From Bacteroidota bacterium (GTDB taxonomy: Bacteria; Bacteroidota; Bacteroidia; UKL13-3), in NCBI GenBank assembly GCA_040388375.1, contig JAZKBU010000005.1:416395-480394 (forward strand): a stretch of 64,000 nt of DNA, given 5' to 3'. Of the stretch, positions 35,062-42,789 are shown in pieces. Under the pieces are notes generated by a model. It did not search any database, had not been told where the DNA came from, and worked only from the letters and a program-made list of their open reading frames with translations. Both the position numbers and the translations under genes were made by a program. The number at the start of each line of letters is the position of its first letter. Position 1 is the stretch's first letter.

Positions 35062-36310
35062 GCTTTAAGTATGTATAAGTGTCAATATTCAAACAAGGGT
35101 TTTTTATTTGGTTAGAGAAAAAGGTATTGATAGCCTCTTTTTTAATAGTATATCTATTGGTGCTGCCTCCGGTACAAAGCGTAACCAATTTGTTTTTATA
35201 AAACCCAAAATTATAGGCATTGCTTACCGTATTGGGGAAATTAACGGGCTCAAAGAATACTTGTTCCTCTGCCATAGGCTCCATGTAGTTGGCTTTGGTA
35301 TTACTTATTATTAGTTGCCATTTGTTTTCACTCTTTTGCCAAATATCAATGTACTTGTCTTTATCTTTTTGGTACATTACAAAAACAGTATTTTCATCTA
35401 TCATCTTAGTAGCTGTTATGCGTTTTAATGTTTTATCTAATTGCATAACCATGGCTATGGGGTTGCCTGCATATTTTTTTTCTGCTTGTTGTATTATTTC
35501 TTCTTTACCTGCATTGAAGTCTGCCTGGTATATAGAATCAACCTTATCAAGATTTTGATTATAGAGGTATATTTTATAAGTATAGCTATTACCCGTTAAC
35601 AGCGTATTGTTACCATAATCTACATATTGGCAAAAGTAATCAACCTTTACGCTGTTCGGAAAATCAAAGGCAAAGTCTTGGCTATGGCTAAAGTCAATGC
35701 CTTGGGGTTTAATAGTGCCTTTATCTATAAAATTGGTGCCCTTATTGTATAGCCGCGAAGCTATAAAAGTACTGTCGTTTATAAAACCTATATGGGTAAA
35801 CGATTTGTATTTTATCTGATGCAATAATTGGTAATGATTGTTTGGTGTTTGCTTGTATACATTTAATACATCCTGTATAAGCAATATTATGTATTGCGAT
35901 GAAGCGGCTAATAGCAAATTGCCATTTTGCTCAATGTTCTCTTTTAAAAAAGCCACGTTATCGACTTGCATGGGTAATTGTACATAACGGGTACTGATAG
36001 CCGTAGGGAGCTGATTGTTTATTTGGTATATGCCTACCGATAAACCAGTATCATTAAGCAGAGTAAAATTGCTGAAATAAACTGCTCCATTGTAAAAGGC
36101 CGATGCCGGTTGTGTTATTAAATCGTAGCCTGCCTGTAGCTGGCAATTCACTACCAGCGTATCAAATTTAAATACCTGGTGTATGGTATGTTTGGGCGTA
36201 TTTTTACCACAGGCAAGCGTAAGCAATGCCATGACAAGCGTAATGAAATATAAGGGAGCTTTTACTCCCTTATATTTGGGTTTAATTGTGTTATTGCAAT
36301 TCCAATCCAT
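35054..36310 (-). CDS. Lipoprotein, possibly beta-propeller (6-bladed type)
   Basis: The 418-aa protein has a hydrophobic leader with lipobox LLTLAC near residue 34, so it should be lipid-anchored. The mature part has a repetitive beta pattern with phrases such as NLLLAASSQYIILLIQDVLNVYKQ, LTGNSYTYKIYLYNQNLDKVDSIYQ and TVFVMYQKDKDKYIDIWQKSENKWQ, resembling the six-bladed propeller lipoproteins of Bacteroidota. The start overlaps the upstream gene by 20 bp, and its stop overlaps the thioredoxin-like gene. Substrate or partner unknown. Confidence 0.6.
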   Translation of the reverse strand: MDWNCNNTIKPKYKGVKAPLYFITLVMALLTLACGKNTPKHTIHQVFKFDTLVVNCQLQAGYDLITQPASAFYNGAVYFSNFTLLNDTGLSVGIYQINNQLPTAISTRYVQLPMQVDNVAFLKENIEQNGNLLLAASSQYIILLIQDVLNVYKQTPNNHYQLLHQIKYKSFTHIGFINDSTFIASRLYNKGTNFIDKGTIKPQGIDFSHSQDFAFDFPNSVKVDYFCQYVDYGNNTLLTGNSYTYKIYLYNQNLDKVDSIYQADFNAGKEEIIQQAEKKYAGNPIAMVMQLDKTLKRITATKMIDENTVFVMYQKDKDKYIDIWQKSENKWQLIISNTKANYMEPMAEEQVFFEPVNFPNTVSNAYNFGFYKNKLVTLCTGGSTNRYTIKKEAINTFFSNQIKNPCLNIDTYTYLKHD

Positions 36311-36749
36311 CGCGTTTTACTTGAATACTTATTCCTTCATCGTCTTTAAGCCAGTTAAGCGTATAGGGCATAGGCATATTGGTAACAGGGTCTAAATAAT
36401 TTTTATGGGCTGTTCCTTCGTCTGTTCCTGCCGCTATTTGCTCGTAAGCATATGTTTCTAAATTTGCCGAAGCTATATCATCAACACTTGGATTGGTAGG
36501 CATTAAGTCGCCTTTTTTGGGGCAAAACTCCCAACCGGGATGCAGGCAACGGATAATGGTAACTTCCAGCTCTACGGTAGTTCCGCCATAACTTCCATAG
36601 GCTTTCACACTGGTTACATTGGTATAGTTATACCCGGTAGAGCCTCCGCCAAAGGTATGCCTGTAATATACTTCGCCACCTGCTACGAGGCCTGCGTTTG
36701 CACCGTAGCTTAATAGGGCTAAGCATAGGGCTGTTATTATTCGTTTCAT
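36291..36749 (-). CDS. Small exported hypothetical protein
   Basis: The 152-aa protein has a signal peptide MKRIITALCLALLSYGANA and a mature part opening GLVAGGEVYYRHTFGGGSTGYNYT. It contains a cysteine pair (CLHPGWEFC) that could be a disulfide substrate of the CGTC protein encoded two genes downstream. No family was recognised. It is the first gene of a tightly overlapping three-gene minus-strand unit (36749 to 34591). Confidence 0.6.
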   Translation of the reverse strand: MKRIITALCLALLSYGANAGLVAGGEVYYRHTFGGGSTGYNYTNVTSVKAYGSYGGTTVELEVTIIRCLHPGWEFCPKKGDLMPTNPSVDDIASANLETYAYEQIAAGTDEGTAHKNYLDPVTNMPMPYTLNWLKDDEGISIQVKRDGLELQ

Positions 36750-37525
36750 TATTGTTTGGTTAATAAGTTTGTTGTTTACCCCGCTATTTAAAGCTAGCCT
36801 TGGGGTTATGGCATTTTTAGGGTATCAGCAAATCAGTATTGCTATGTTTTGTTATTTGGCTACTTTCGTAGCTAAATAGGATGGAGTTTTATCAGCATAG
36901 GACACGTTTTATTTATTTACATGGCCTGTAGGTGTTAGCGCACCTATGGGCTTTTTGTTTGTATATGTATAAATATATATTATACAATGATAGAGAAGTG
37001 TCTATTGGCAGTCAATAGGGGAAATACTCTTTTTTGATAGGGAAAACACTCTTTTTTAAATATATGATTGCAGGTGTGTTGGGATAGTGTTTGATGCTTT
37101 TGCATAGACTTTACTATCCGTGGAGTTAGCAAAGCGCTCTACGGATTACATATGAAAAGGAGTGTCTTTGACACGGTGTTTTAAAAGAAGAGTCTGAGAC
37201 TCTTTTGCATTTGATATCCGTAGTCGCCCTTGCTTATCCTTTTGCTTCAGACTACGGATAGTAAGATAGTAAGGTTCCTTGTTTCTTGCTTCGATACTTT
37301 TTGCATTGCCAAAAAAGTATCCAAAAACGCTAGACGAAAAAATGCTTCTGCCCGCAGGCCGGATGCGCGGCCCGCTCCCGATAGCTATCGGGATTGTCTG
37401 GCCAGCGCTAGCCTTCTATTTATATTATGTGTGCAATAATGCATGTGGAGTGTGTTATCATTCTTCTATCTGCCTTGCGCGCACTTCCTTTTTGTGTTTA
37501 GAGAATGGTTATGAAATATTGTGGG
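36750..37525. other. Non-coding, repeat-rich intergenic region
   Basis: No credible gene. Around 37010-37060 ACTCTTTTTTGATAGGGAAA-like sequence is repeated imperfectly. At about 37110-37140 and 37220-37260 there are inverted relatives of ATCCGTAG/CTACGGAT. The dispersed GATACTTTTT element occupies 37291-37415. The tandem array begins at 37526. Small open frames inside the dispersed element are by-products of the repeat. Confidence 0.7.
37291..37415. repeat. Dispersed repeat element (GATACTTTTTGCATTGCC type), copy 1
   Basis: It begins with a hairpin GATACTTTTT / AAAAAGTATC around a short loop, then AAAACGCTAGAC, then CTTCTGCCCGCAGGCCGGATG and a CCCGATAGCTATCGGGA palindrome, ending near GGCCAGCGCTAGCC. 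Copies 2 and 3 at 39047 and 40931 match over about 100 bp in the same orientation, and a fragment is at 34480. Confidence 0.85.
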
Positions 37526-37882
37526 GAGGACTTGCAATGTAGTTGAGAGGTGTTGCGATGCAGTTGAGAGGACTTGAAAGATAGCTGAGAGGTGTTGAGA
37601 GATAGTTGAAAGGACTTGACATGTGGTTGAGAGGTGTTGCGATGCAGTTGAGAGGACTTGAAAGATAGCTGAGAGGTGTTGAAAGATAGTTGAGAGGACT
37701 TGACATGTAGTTGAGAGGTGTTGCGATGTAGCTGAGAGGACTTGAAGGATAGCTGAGAGGTGTTGAAAGATAGTTGAGAGGACTTGAAGGATGGTTGAGA
37801 GGTGTTGCGATGTAGTTGAGAGGACTTGAGAGATAGCTGAGAGGTGTTGACATGTAGTTGAGAGGAATTGATATGTAGTTGG
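37526..37882. repeat. Tandem array: 17 units of 21 bp with 42-bp and partial 84-bp higher order
   Basis: Seventeen exact-length 21-bp units run without gaps from 37526 to 37882. Each is GAGG-(AC or TG)-TTG-(5 variable)-TAG-(T/C)TGA-like. Units strictly alternate GGACTTG (odd units) and GGTGTTG (even units), so the real period is 42 bp; units 2-3 equal units 6-7, and the CGATG variant returns every fourth unit (2, 6, 10, 14), showing an 84-bp period in part. The minus strand is open through the array (37509-37853, 114 codons from ATG), reading as 7-residue repeats such as TPLSYLS and SPLNYIA. The plus strand has regular TAG stops. No spacers, so not CRISPR. Confidence 0.9.
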
Positions 37883-38007
37883 GGTGTTTTTTTGTCAGGG
37901 ATTGGGTCGGAAAATAAATTTATGCAAAACTGTTAAAATAAATATGCCACAGCTCACAATAAAATAAAAGTTGCTTACGTTGTAAAGGGTATTAAATTTT
38001 TAATTTT

Positions 38008-38895
38008 ATGTCCAGATACTTTAATGAAAAAATGAGTACTTACAACAAGGTTGAACAGGTACTCTCGGAATCACAAAGTGTGATTAGGAACGTTACTCCT
38101 TTAACTCAATTAGTCACCGAATTCAGTGCCCTGCAATTATTAATCAGGAGCAATATGCAACTGAGTGTAGGTGCCAAGGGAACGCTGCATGATAATAAGC
38201 TGCAGAAGTTTGATGACATGGCAAAACTATGTGTACGCAATGCACGCAAAGCTTTGGTATGGGCTAAAAAGAACAACAAGTTTGATGCTATTCATGTGTA
38301 TGATGTAGTGCCCAGTGATTTTAAAACCTCGGGTGTAAATGCGCTGAGCATAGCGAGTAATGTGCTGGACAGGTTGCAGATTGATTTAACCCAATTGAAA
38401 GACTATATGATACTGGAAGCAGATGTAGATGCTTTGGAAAGTGCTATAGATGCCGCACAGATTTACAGCAGTGAACCTGCTACCAAACGCAAAAAAGGAG
38501 CAGAAGCTAACAGAACCATTCGTGATTTAATTAAAAAGACCGATGACTTATTGGATAATATTGAAGATTTGATTGTAGCCGCTTTTGAAGATACCCATCT
38601 TTCCTTTGTGCGTTTGTTTTTAAGTGCCAGGCAGATTTCCGATTTGGGTAGCAGGAAAACAAAGGTATTGGTACATGTAACGGATAAGGATAACAACCCC
38701 GTTGAAGATGCTTATGCTGATATAGTGGAAATGGAAGATGAAGAGCAATACAGCGATGAGTATGGTGACTTAACTATATTGGGTATTAAAAGGGGTACTT
38801 ATACTTTGGTGGTTACCAAAGGAGCGTTTAGGGTAAGTACTAAGTTTACTATTCAACTAGGGGAGCAGTTGAAGTTAAAGGTAGTGTTGGTGTAG
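38008..38895 (+). CDS. Hypothetical protein with C-terminal carboxypeptidase-regulatory-like domain
   Basis: The 295-aa protein has no signal peptide. Residues 1-215 are charged and helical, possibly a helical bundle (KLQKFDDMAKLCVRNARKALVWAKK, IRDLIKKTDDLLDNIEDLIVAAFED). Residues 220-295 form a CarboxypepD_reg-like beta-sandwich: KVLVHVTDKDNNPVEDAYADI, DLTILGIKRGTYTLVVTKGAF, STKFTIQLGEQLKLKVVLV. The combination is unfamiliar to me. It stands alone between repeat-rich segments. No function is proposed. Confidence 0.6.
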   Translation: MSRYFNEKMSTYNKVEQVLSESQSVIRNVTPLTQLVTEFSALQLLIRSNMQLSVGAKGTLHDNKLQKFDDMAKLCVRNARKALVWAKKNNKFDAIHVYDVVPSDFKTSGVNALSIASNVLDRLQIDLTQLKDYMILEADVDALESAIDAAQIYSSEPATKRKKGAEANRTIRDLIKKTDDLLDNIEDLIVAAFEDTHLSFVRLFLSARQISDLGSRKTKVLVHVTDKDNNPVEDAYADIVEMEDEEQYSDEYGDLTILGIKRGTYTLVVTKGAFRVSTKFTIQLGEQLKLKVVLV

Positions 38896-39424
38896 CCCCG
38901 TCCCGATAGCTATCGGGAGCTATCGGGGGTAGTTTATGTTGAAGGAATCCCGGGGTGAAAGCTCTGGGATTTTTTTTTGCTTGATGCTTTTTGTATTGTC
39001 TTTAACAAAGGTTATTTTAAATAAAACAGTTTCTTCTTTTCTTACTTCGATACTTTTTGCATTGCCAAAAAAGTATCCAAAAACGCTAGACAAAAAAATG
39101 CTTCTGCCCGCAGGCCGGATGCACGGCCCGCTTTTTTGTCGGGCTAGCGCTCGCCTCCTTTTTGTCCCGATAGCTATCGGGATGTGTGGTGGGGAATGGG
39201 GGTGAAAGCCCTGGGATTTTTTTTGCTTGATGCTTTTTGTTGGCAATGTGAAACCTTAATAGATTGGTTTGGTGTTTTGTTGAATTTGTAATTTAAAATG
39301 TAGGTATTTTCTATTTGGTTATTTAATGTTTTATTATAATTTGCTAACACTAGCAAAACAGGTGTAAAGCGAATGTTAAACTTTAGTACAAAAGAAACAA
39401 TAACATTTATTAAAAATTAGCCAC
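38896..39424. other. Non-coding region with dispersed element and 42-bp direct repeats
   Basis: A CCCGATAGCTATCGGGAG palindrome follows the gene at 38901-38930. Two nearly identical direct repeats of about 42 bp (38952-38994 and 39199-39240; both read GGGGTGAAAGC-CTGGGATTTTTTTT...GCTTGATGC) flank the dispersed element at 39047-39182. No credible gene. Promoter signals for the PhoD-like gene are not obvious. Confidence 0.75.
39047..39182. repeat. Dispersed repeat element, copy 2
   Basis: Same hairpin start (TCGATACTTTTTGCATTGCC), AAAACGCTAGAC, CTTCTGCCCGCAGGCCGGATG and a closing CCCGATAGCTATCGGGA palindrome as copy 1. Orientation is the same as copies 1 and 3. Confidence 0.85.
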
Positions 39425-40867
39425 ATGATAAATACAAATAAAGTGGGTCCTATAGTTGGGCACACTAAATCGGACGTATCCAAAATATGGATTAAGGGAG
39501 AAAAATTTGATGAAAATGATTCGAAATTATGTATAGGAACTCTAGACCTTTATGATAATCAACAAAATTATCAATATTCAAAAATTGTATTTCTAGAAAA
39601 CTATTATGATTATACTGGAGTAATTTTGGTTGATGGGTTAAACGCCTCTAGTTTCTATCACTTTCAAACAGGTATATTTTATAGAGATTCAAAAGAAAAT
39701 TTGGATATTTCCATAAAGTACAATCATCCATTTGGTACTGAAGGAGAAAGAGTAGCAGGTAGTTTTACTACTGCTCCTACTGATGGAGACGGCAATACTC
39801 TTCAATTTGCTTTTGGTTCTTGTAGAAGTAATATTTTGAAAAAGGACCCATTAAAAGGGGACCGTACTTTTCAATCTCTTAATATTCTTAAGGAAAACAA
39901 TAAACTTGATTTGGTTCTTATGACTGGCGACCAAATTTATTCGGACATTCATGGACCTATTAATAAAATAAACAGTGAGGATGAGTTTTACGAAGAATAT
40001 AAAAGAGCCTTTTCTACGCCTAATATAAGGAAATTAATGCAAAACGTTCCAACTTATATGATTTGGGATGACCATGAAATCAGAAATGATTGGTCAAAAG
40101 ATAAAATGTATGATCCAAAATTAAAACAAGAAGATATTGCTAATAACAAAATGATATATGGTTTTGCTAAAAGTGCATATTATTCATACCAACATCTTCA
40201 TAACCCGACTACTTCAAAAGCAAAAAATTCGAATGAAAAATTCTGGTATGAATTTGTTTATGGAAAATTTCCTTTTTTCGTTATGGATACAAGAAGTTAT
40301 AGATTTAAAAAAGACTATGAACAAAAAGGAATAAGCAAGACTATGCTTGGTGAAGAGCAATTAAAAGATTTGCTTACTTGGATAGAAAAAAATAAAGATG
40401 CCCCCGTTAAATTCATTGTTTCAAGTAACCCATTTTTTCCTGATAAAAAAGATAAAGATAATACAGAGCTATGGGGGCATTTTAGTGAGGAACGTAAGCA
40501 GATTCTTGACTGCTTATATTCAAATAATTGTAATAACACGATTATTTTATCAGGTGACATACATAATTCTGCTGTAAGTATATTAGAACACAGGGATAAT
40601 CACTTCAAAGTAGTAAATCTCATATCTTCGCCATTTTACTGGGGTGCTTATTTTGAAGATTTTGAGTTTCTTTATGAAAAAGAAAAAGAATTATATGATG
40701 GAGAATATAAATATACAACAAGTAAAATGTACGGACAGAGTGATTTGTTTATGCATGTAGATGTTAATTTGGAAAGAAACCCCATTGTTCTTGCACAGAT
40801 TTATAATGGCAAACCTGAAAATTCAGGAACATTAAAAACTATTACTAATCCAATTGCTATTTATTAA
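39425..40867 (+). CDS. PhoD-like metallophosphatase, apparently cytosolic
   Basis: The 480-aa protein has the PhoD pattern: an N-terminal Ig-like domain with GSFTTAP at its end (residues about 112-118), then FAFGSCRSN (128-136), LVLMTGDQIYSD (163-174), YMIWDDHEIRNDW (211-223) and LSGDIHNSAVSI near residue 380, which supply the metal ligands. PhoD enzymes hydrolyse phosphodi- and monoesters. Unlike typical PhoD there is no Tat or Sec signal peptide, so a cytosolic substrate is likely. The gene is AT-rich and sits between two copies of the dispersed repeat, next to the AAA/TOPRIM pair, so it may be a transferred accessory gene. Confidence 0.82.
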   Translation: MINTNKVGPIVGHTKSDVSKIWIKGEKFDENDSKLCIGTLDLYDNQQNYQYSKIVFLENYYDYTGVILVDGLNASSFYHFQTGIFYRDSKENLDISIKYNHPFGTEGERVAGSFTTAPTDGDGNTLQFAFGSCRSNILKKDPLKGDRTFQSLNILKENNKLDLVLMTGDQIYSDIHGPINKINSEDEFYEEYKRAFSTPNIRKLMQNVPTYMIWDDHEIRNDWSKDKMYDPKLKQEDIANNKMIYGFAKSAYYSYQHLHNPTTSKAKNSNEKFWYEFVYGKFPFFVMDTRSYRFKKDYEQKGISKTMLGEEQLKDLLTWIEKNKDAPVKFIVSSNPFFPDKKDKDNTELWGHFSEERKQILDCLYSNNCNNTIILSGDIHNSAVSILEHRDNHFKVVNLISSPFYWGAYFEDFEFLYEKEKELYDGEYKYTTSKMYGQSDLFMHVDVNLERNPIVLAQIYNGKPENSGTLKTITNPIAIY

Positions 40868-40930
40868 ATAATGAGGCAACTATCTAGTTCACCTATTTTA
40901 TTTCTCTTGTTGTAAGTATCTGGTTTTTGC

Positions 40931-41048
40931 TTGATACTTTTTGCATTGCCAAAAAAGTATCCAAAAACGCTAGACAAAAAAATGCTTCTGCCCGCAAGAC
41001 CTGATGCACGGCCCGCTTTTTTGTCGGGCCAACGCTAGCCTCCTTTTG
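40931..41048. repeat. Dispersed repeat element, copy 3
   Basis: TGATACTTTTTGCATTGCC, AAAACGCTAGAC and CTTCTGCCCGC match copies 1 and 2; the CCCGATAGCTATCGGGA palindrome is missing and it ends at GGGCCAACGCTAGCC. It lies between convergent genes, after the PhoD-like gene and before the end of the AAA/TOPRIM gene. Confidence 0.85.
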
Positions 41049-41093
41049 GTATGTGGGTTTCTAATTAGATGAAATAAAAGGTTGAGGTTATTT

Positions 41094-42770
41094 CTATGCC
41101 GATAATCTGTCGATTTCCTTTTCAAGTTTTATTAAAACAATCTTTTGATTTTCTATATCCAAAGTATCACAGATAAATGTGCATAGCGCTTTTTTGTCTA
41201 AATCTCTTAAAATACTTTCTGCGCCATAATCATTCTTTTTTGTTCTTTCTGTATAAAAAGAAGGCACATTAATACTTTGATTAATTGTTAAGAGATTCTC
41301 GACACCAATTTTAAAAACCAAATTTTCATTATTGACTTCCATTTTTCTTATTAATAGGTTTTCAATATTCTCCTCAGGCTTATTTGTATCACTATCATAG
41401 AACAATACTATTTTGCTTTTTATTTGTTCCATATTTGCGGTGAAAAATGTTTTGGCTTGATTTAATGCAGTGTCTCCAGTGTTTTCTGCATTTCCTTTGT
41501 CATTTATTCTTCCTATCCATTTAAATTCAATTGGCAAGTGTGTTTTATTGAAGATTTCAAGACATCTGTTATAATATTTTTCATCTGTTTCACCCTCTAC
41601 AAAAACAGTTGTTTTGTTATCCGTTAAATAATGATTTATGTTAAATGCTTCCTGAATTAATTTTTCGTTTGACCAACCAAAGAATTTGGCTTCGTTTGGA
41701 ATAAAAGTTTTACCAGTTATGCCTTTTTGTAGAATAATTACTTTGTCATCATTTCTATTTGCATTGTGAATTATAAATGGAGAGTGAGTTGATATAATTA
41801 TCTGTGAAGTTTGCTCGCCATCATTATTTGTAAAAAGTTTTTTGAAAAAACTGAGTACTTTAAGTTGCCAATTTGGGTGAAGACTAATTTCAGGCTCGTC
41901 AATCAATATCAATGCTCCCATAGAACTTTCCTTATCTTTTAAAAGGAAACTACCTCTAAAAACTATTTGTTTTTCGCCTGAACTTAATTTACTAATGGAC
42001 ATTTCCTTTCCATTTTCTACAAATATTACTTCTTTTTTATTATTTACATTTTCAATACTCTTATATCTCTTTTGAGGAAACATAAAATCAAAGGCCGAAG
42101 TAAAACGTTTGATTCTTGTATCCATTTTATTTGTATCAATTACCTGACCGAGATTATTTCTAGCCCATTCAGTAAATTCTAGAGCATCTAAACTTTGTAT
42201 ATCAATTAATAACTGAGTTATTTCCGTAGCTAGGTTTGGATTACTGCGTTGGCTTCGTAAATTATTACTATCGATGTTTGTAGATGTGACGGTTGAAATT
42301 TCATTCGGTGTAAAATTGATTTCTACATCTGAGAATATTGCCCCTAAAACACTTTTTGTGTCTGTATGTGAAAATAAGCTACCTGCCATTGATTGTGAAA
42401 ACCCATTTTCTTCTTTTCCTTTAATGTCTATTTGAGCCCAATTATCTATAATATTATAATCAATATGAATTTGAAAAATATTATCTACATAATTCTTATT
42501 GAATTGCTGGTGTGAGTGTTTTCCAACTTTTAGTATATTTATTTCTTTTTCTGAAAGTTCTATTTCAAAATCTCTTTTCTCATCTCTTTTGTCATTCGTT
42601 AATGTTAGATTAGAAAATTCAAAAATGCTATTAAGTAAAAGAGATTTGCCAACTCCATTTTCTCCTGCAATAATTATTGTATTAATGGTCTTACCATTAG
42701 TATCTGTAAAGTCAAGTTCTAAGTTTCCAAAAATTGGATGATTTGTAAATCCTATTTTTCTAATTTTCAT
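41094..42770 (-). CDS. AAA-ATPase with C-terminal TOPRIM domain (OLD-like), second gene of pair
   Basis: The 558-aa protein is an ABC/SMC-type ATPase: Walker A GENGVGKS (36-43), signature KLSSGEKQ (261-268), Walker B ILIDEPEISLHP (288-299) and H-loop STHSP (327-331). A TOPRIM-like nuclease domain follows: the acidic motif TVFVEGETDEKYY with E392, then VLFYDSDTN with D459 and D461, and GVENLL near residue 489. This architecture is that of OLD-family nucleases, used in phage defence (Gabija GajA, PARIS-type partners). The upstream gene has the same two-part architecture, 19 bp away. No UvrD helicase is adjacent, so this is not Gabija. Confidence 0.8.
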   Translation of the reverse strand: MKIRKIGFTNHPIFGNLELDFTDTNGKTINTIIIAGENGVGKSLLLNSIFEFSNLTLTNDKRDEKRDFEIELSEKEINILKVGKHSHQQFNKNYVDNIFQIHIDYNIIDNWAQIDIKGKEENGFSQSMAGSLFSHTDTKSVLGAIFSDVEINFTPNEISTVTSTNIDSNNLRSQRSNPNLATEITQLLIDIQSLDALEFTEWARNNLGQVIDTNKMDTRIKRFTSAFDFMFPQKRYKSIENVNNKKEVIFVENGKEMSISKLSSGEKQIVFRGSFLLKDKESSMGALILIDEPEISLHPNWQLKVLSFFKKLFTNNDGEQTSQIIISTHSPFIIHNANRNDDKVIILQKGITGKTFIPNEAKFFGWSNEKLIQEAFNINHYLTDNKTTVFVEGETDEKYYNRCLEIFNKTHLPIEFKWIGRINDKGNAENTGDTALNQAKTFFTANMEQIKSKIVLFYDSDTNKPEENIENLLIRKMEVNNENLVFKIGVENLLTINQSINVPSFYTERTKKNDYGAESILRDLDKKALCTFICDTLDIENQKIVLIKLEKEIDRLSA

Positions 42771-42789
42771 TGTTTATGTATTTTAAATA

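Noticed and set aside
37279..37542. Short ORFs inside the dispersed repeat element
   Set aside because: The same peptides recur in every copy (37279, 38936, 39205 regions) because the repeat is open by chance.
37526..37882. CRISPR array
   Set aside because: The 21-bp units are contiguous with no unique spacers, and no cas genes are present.
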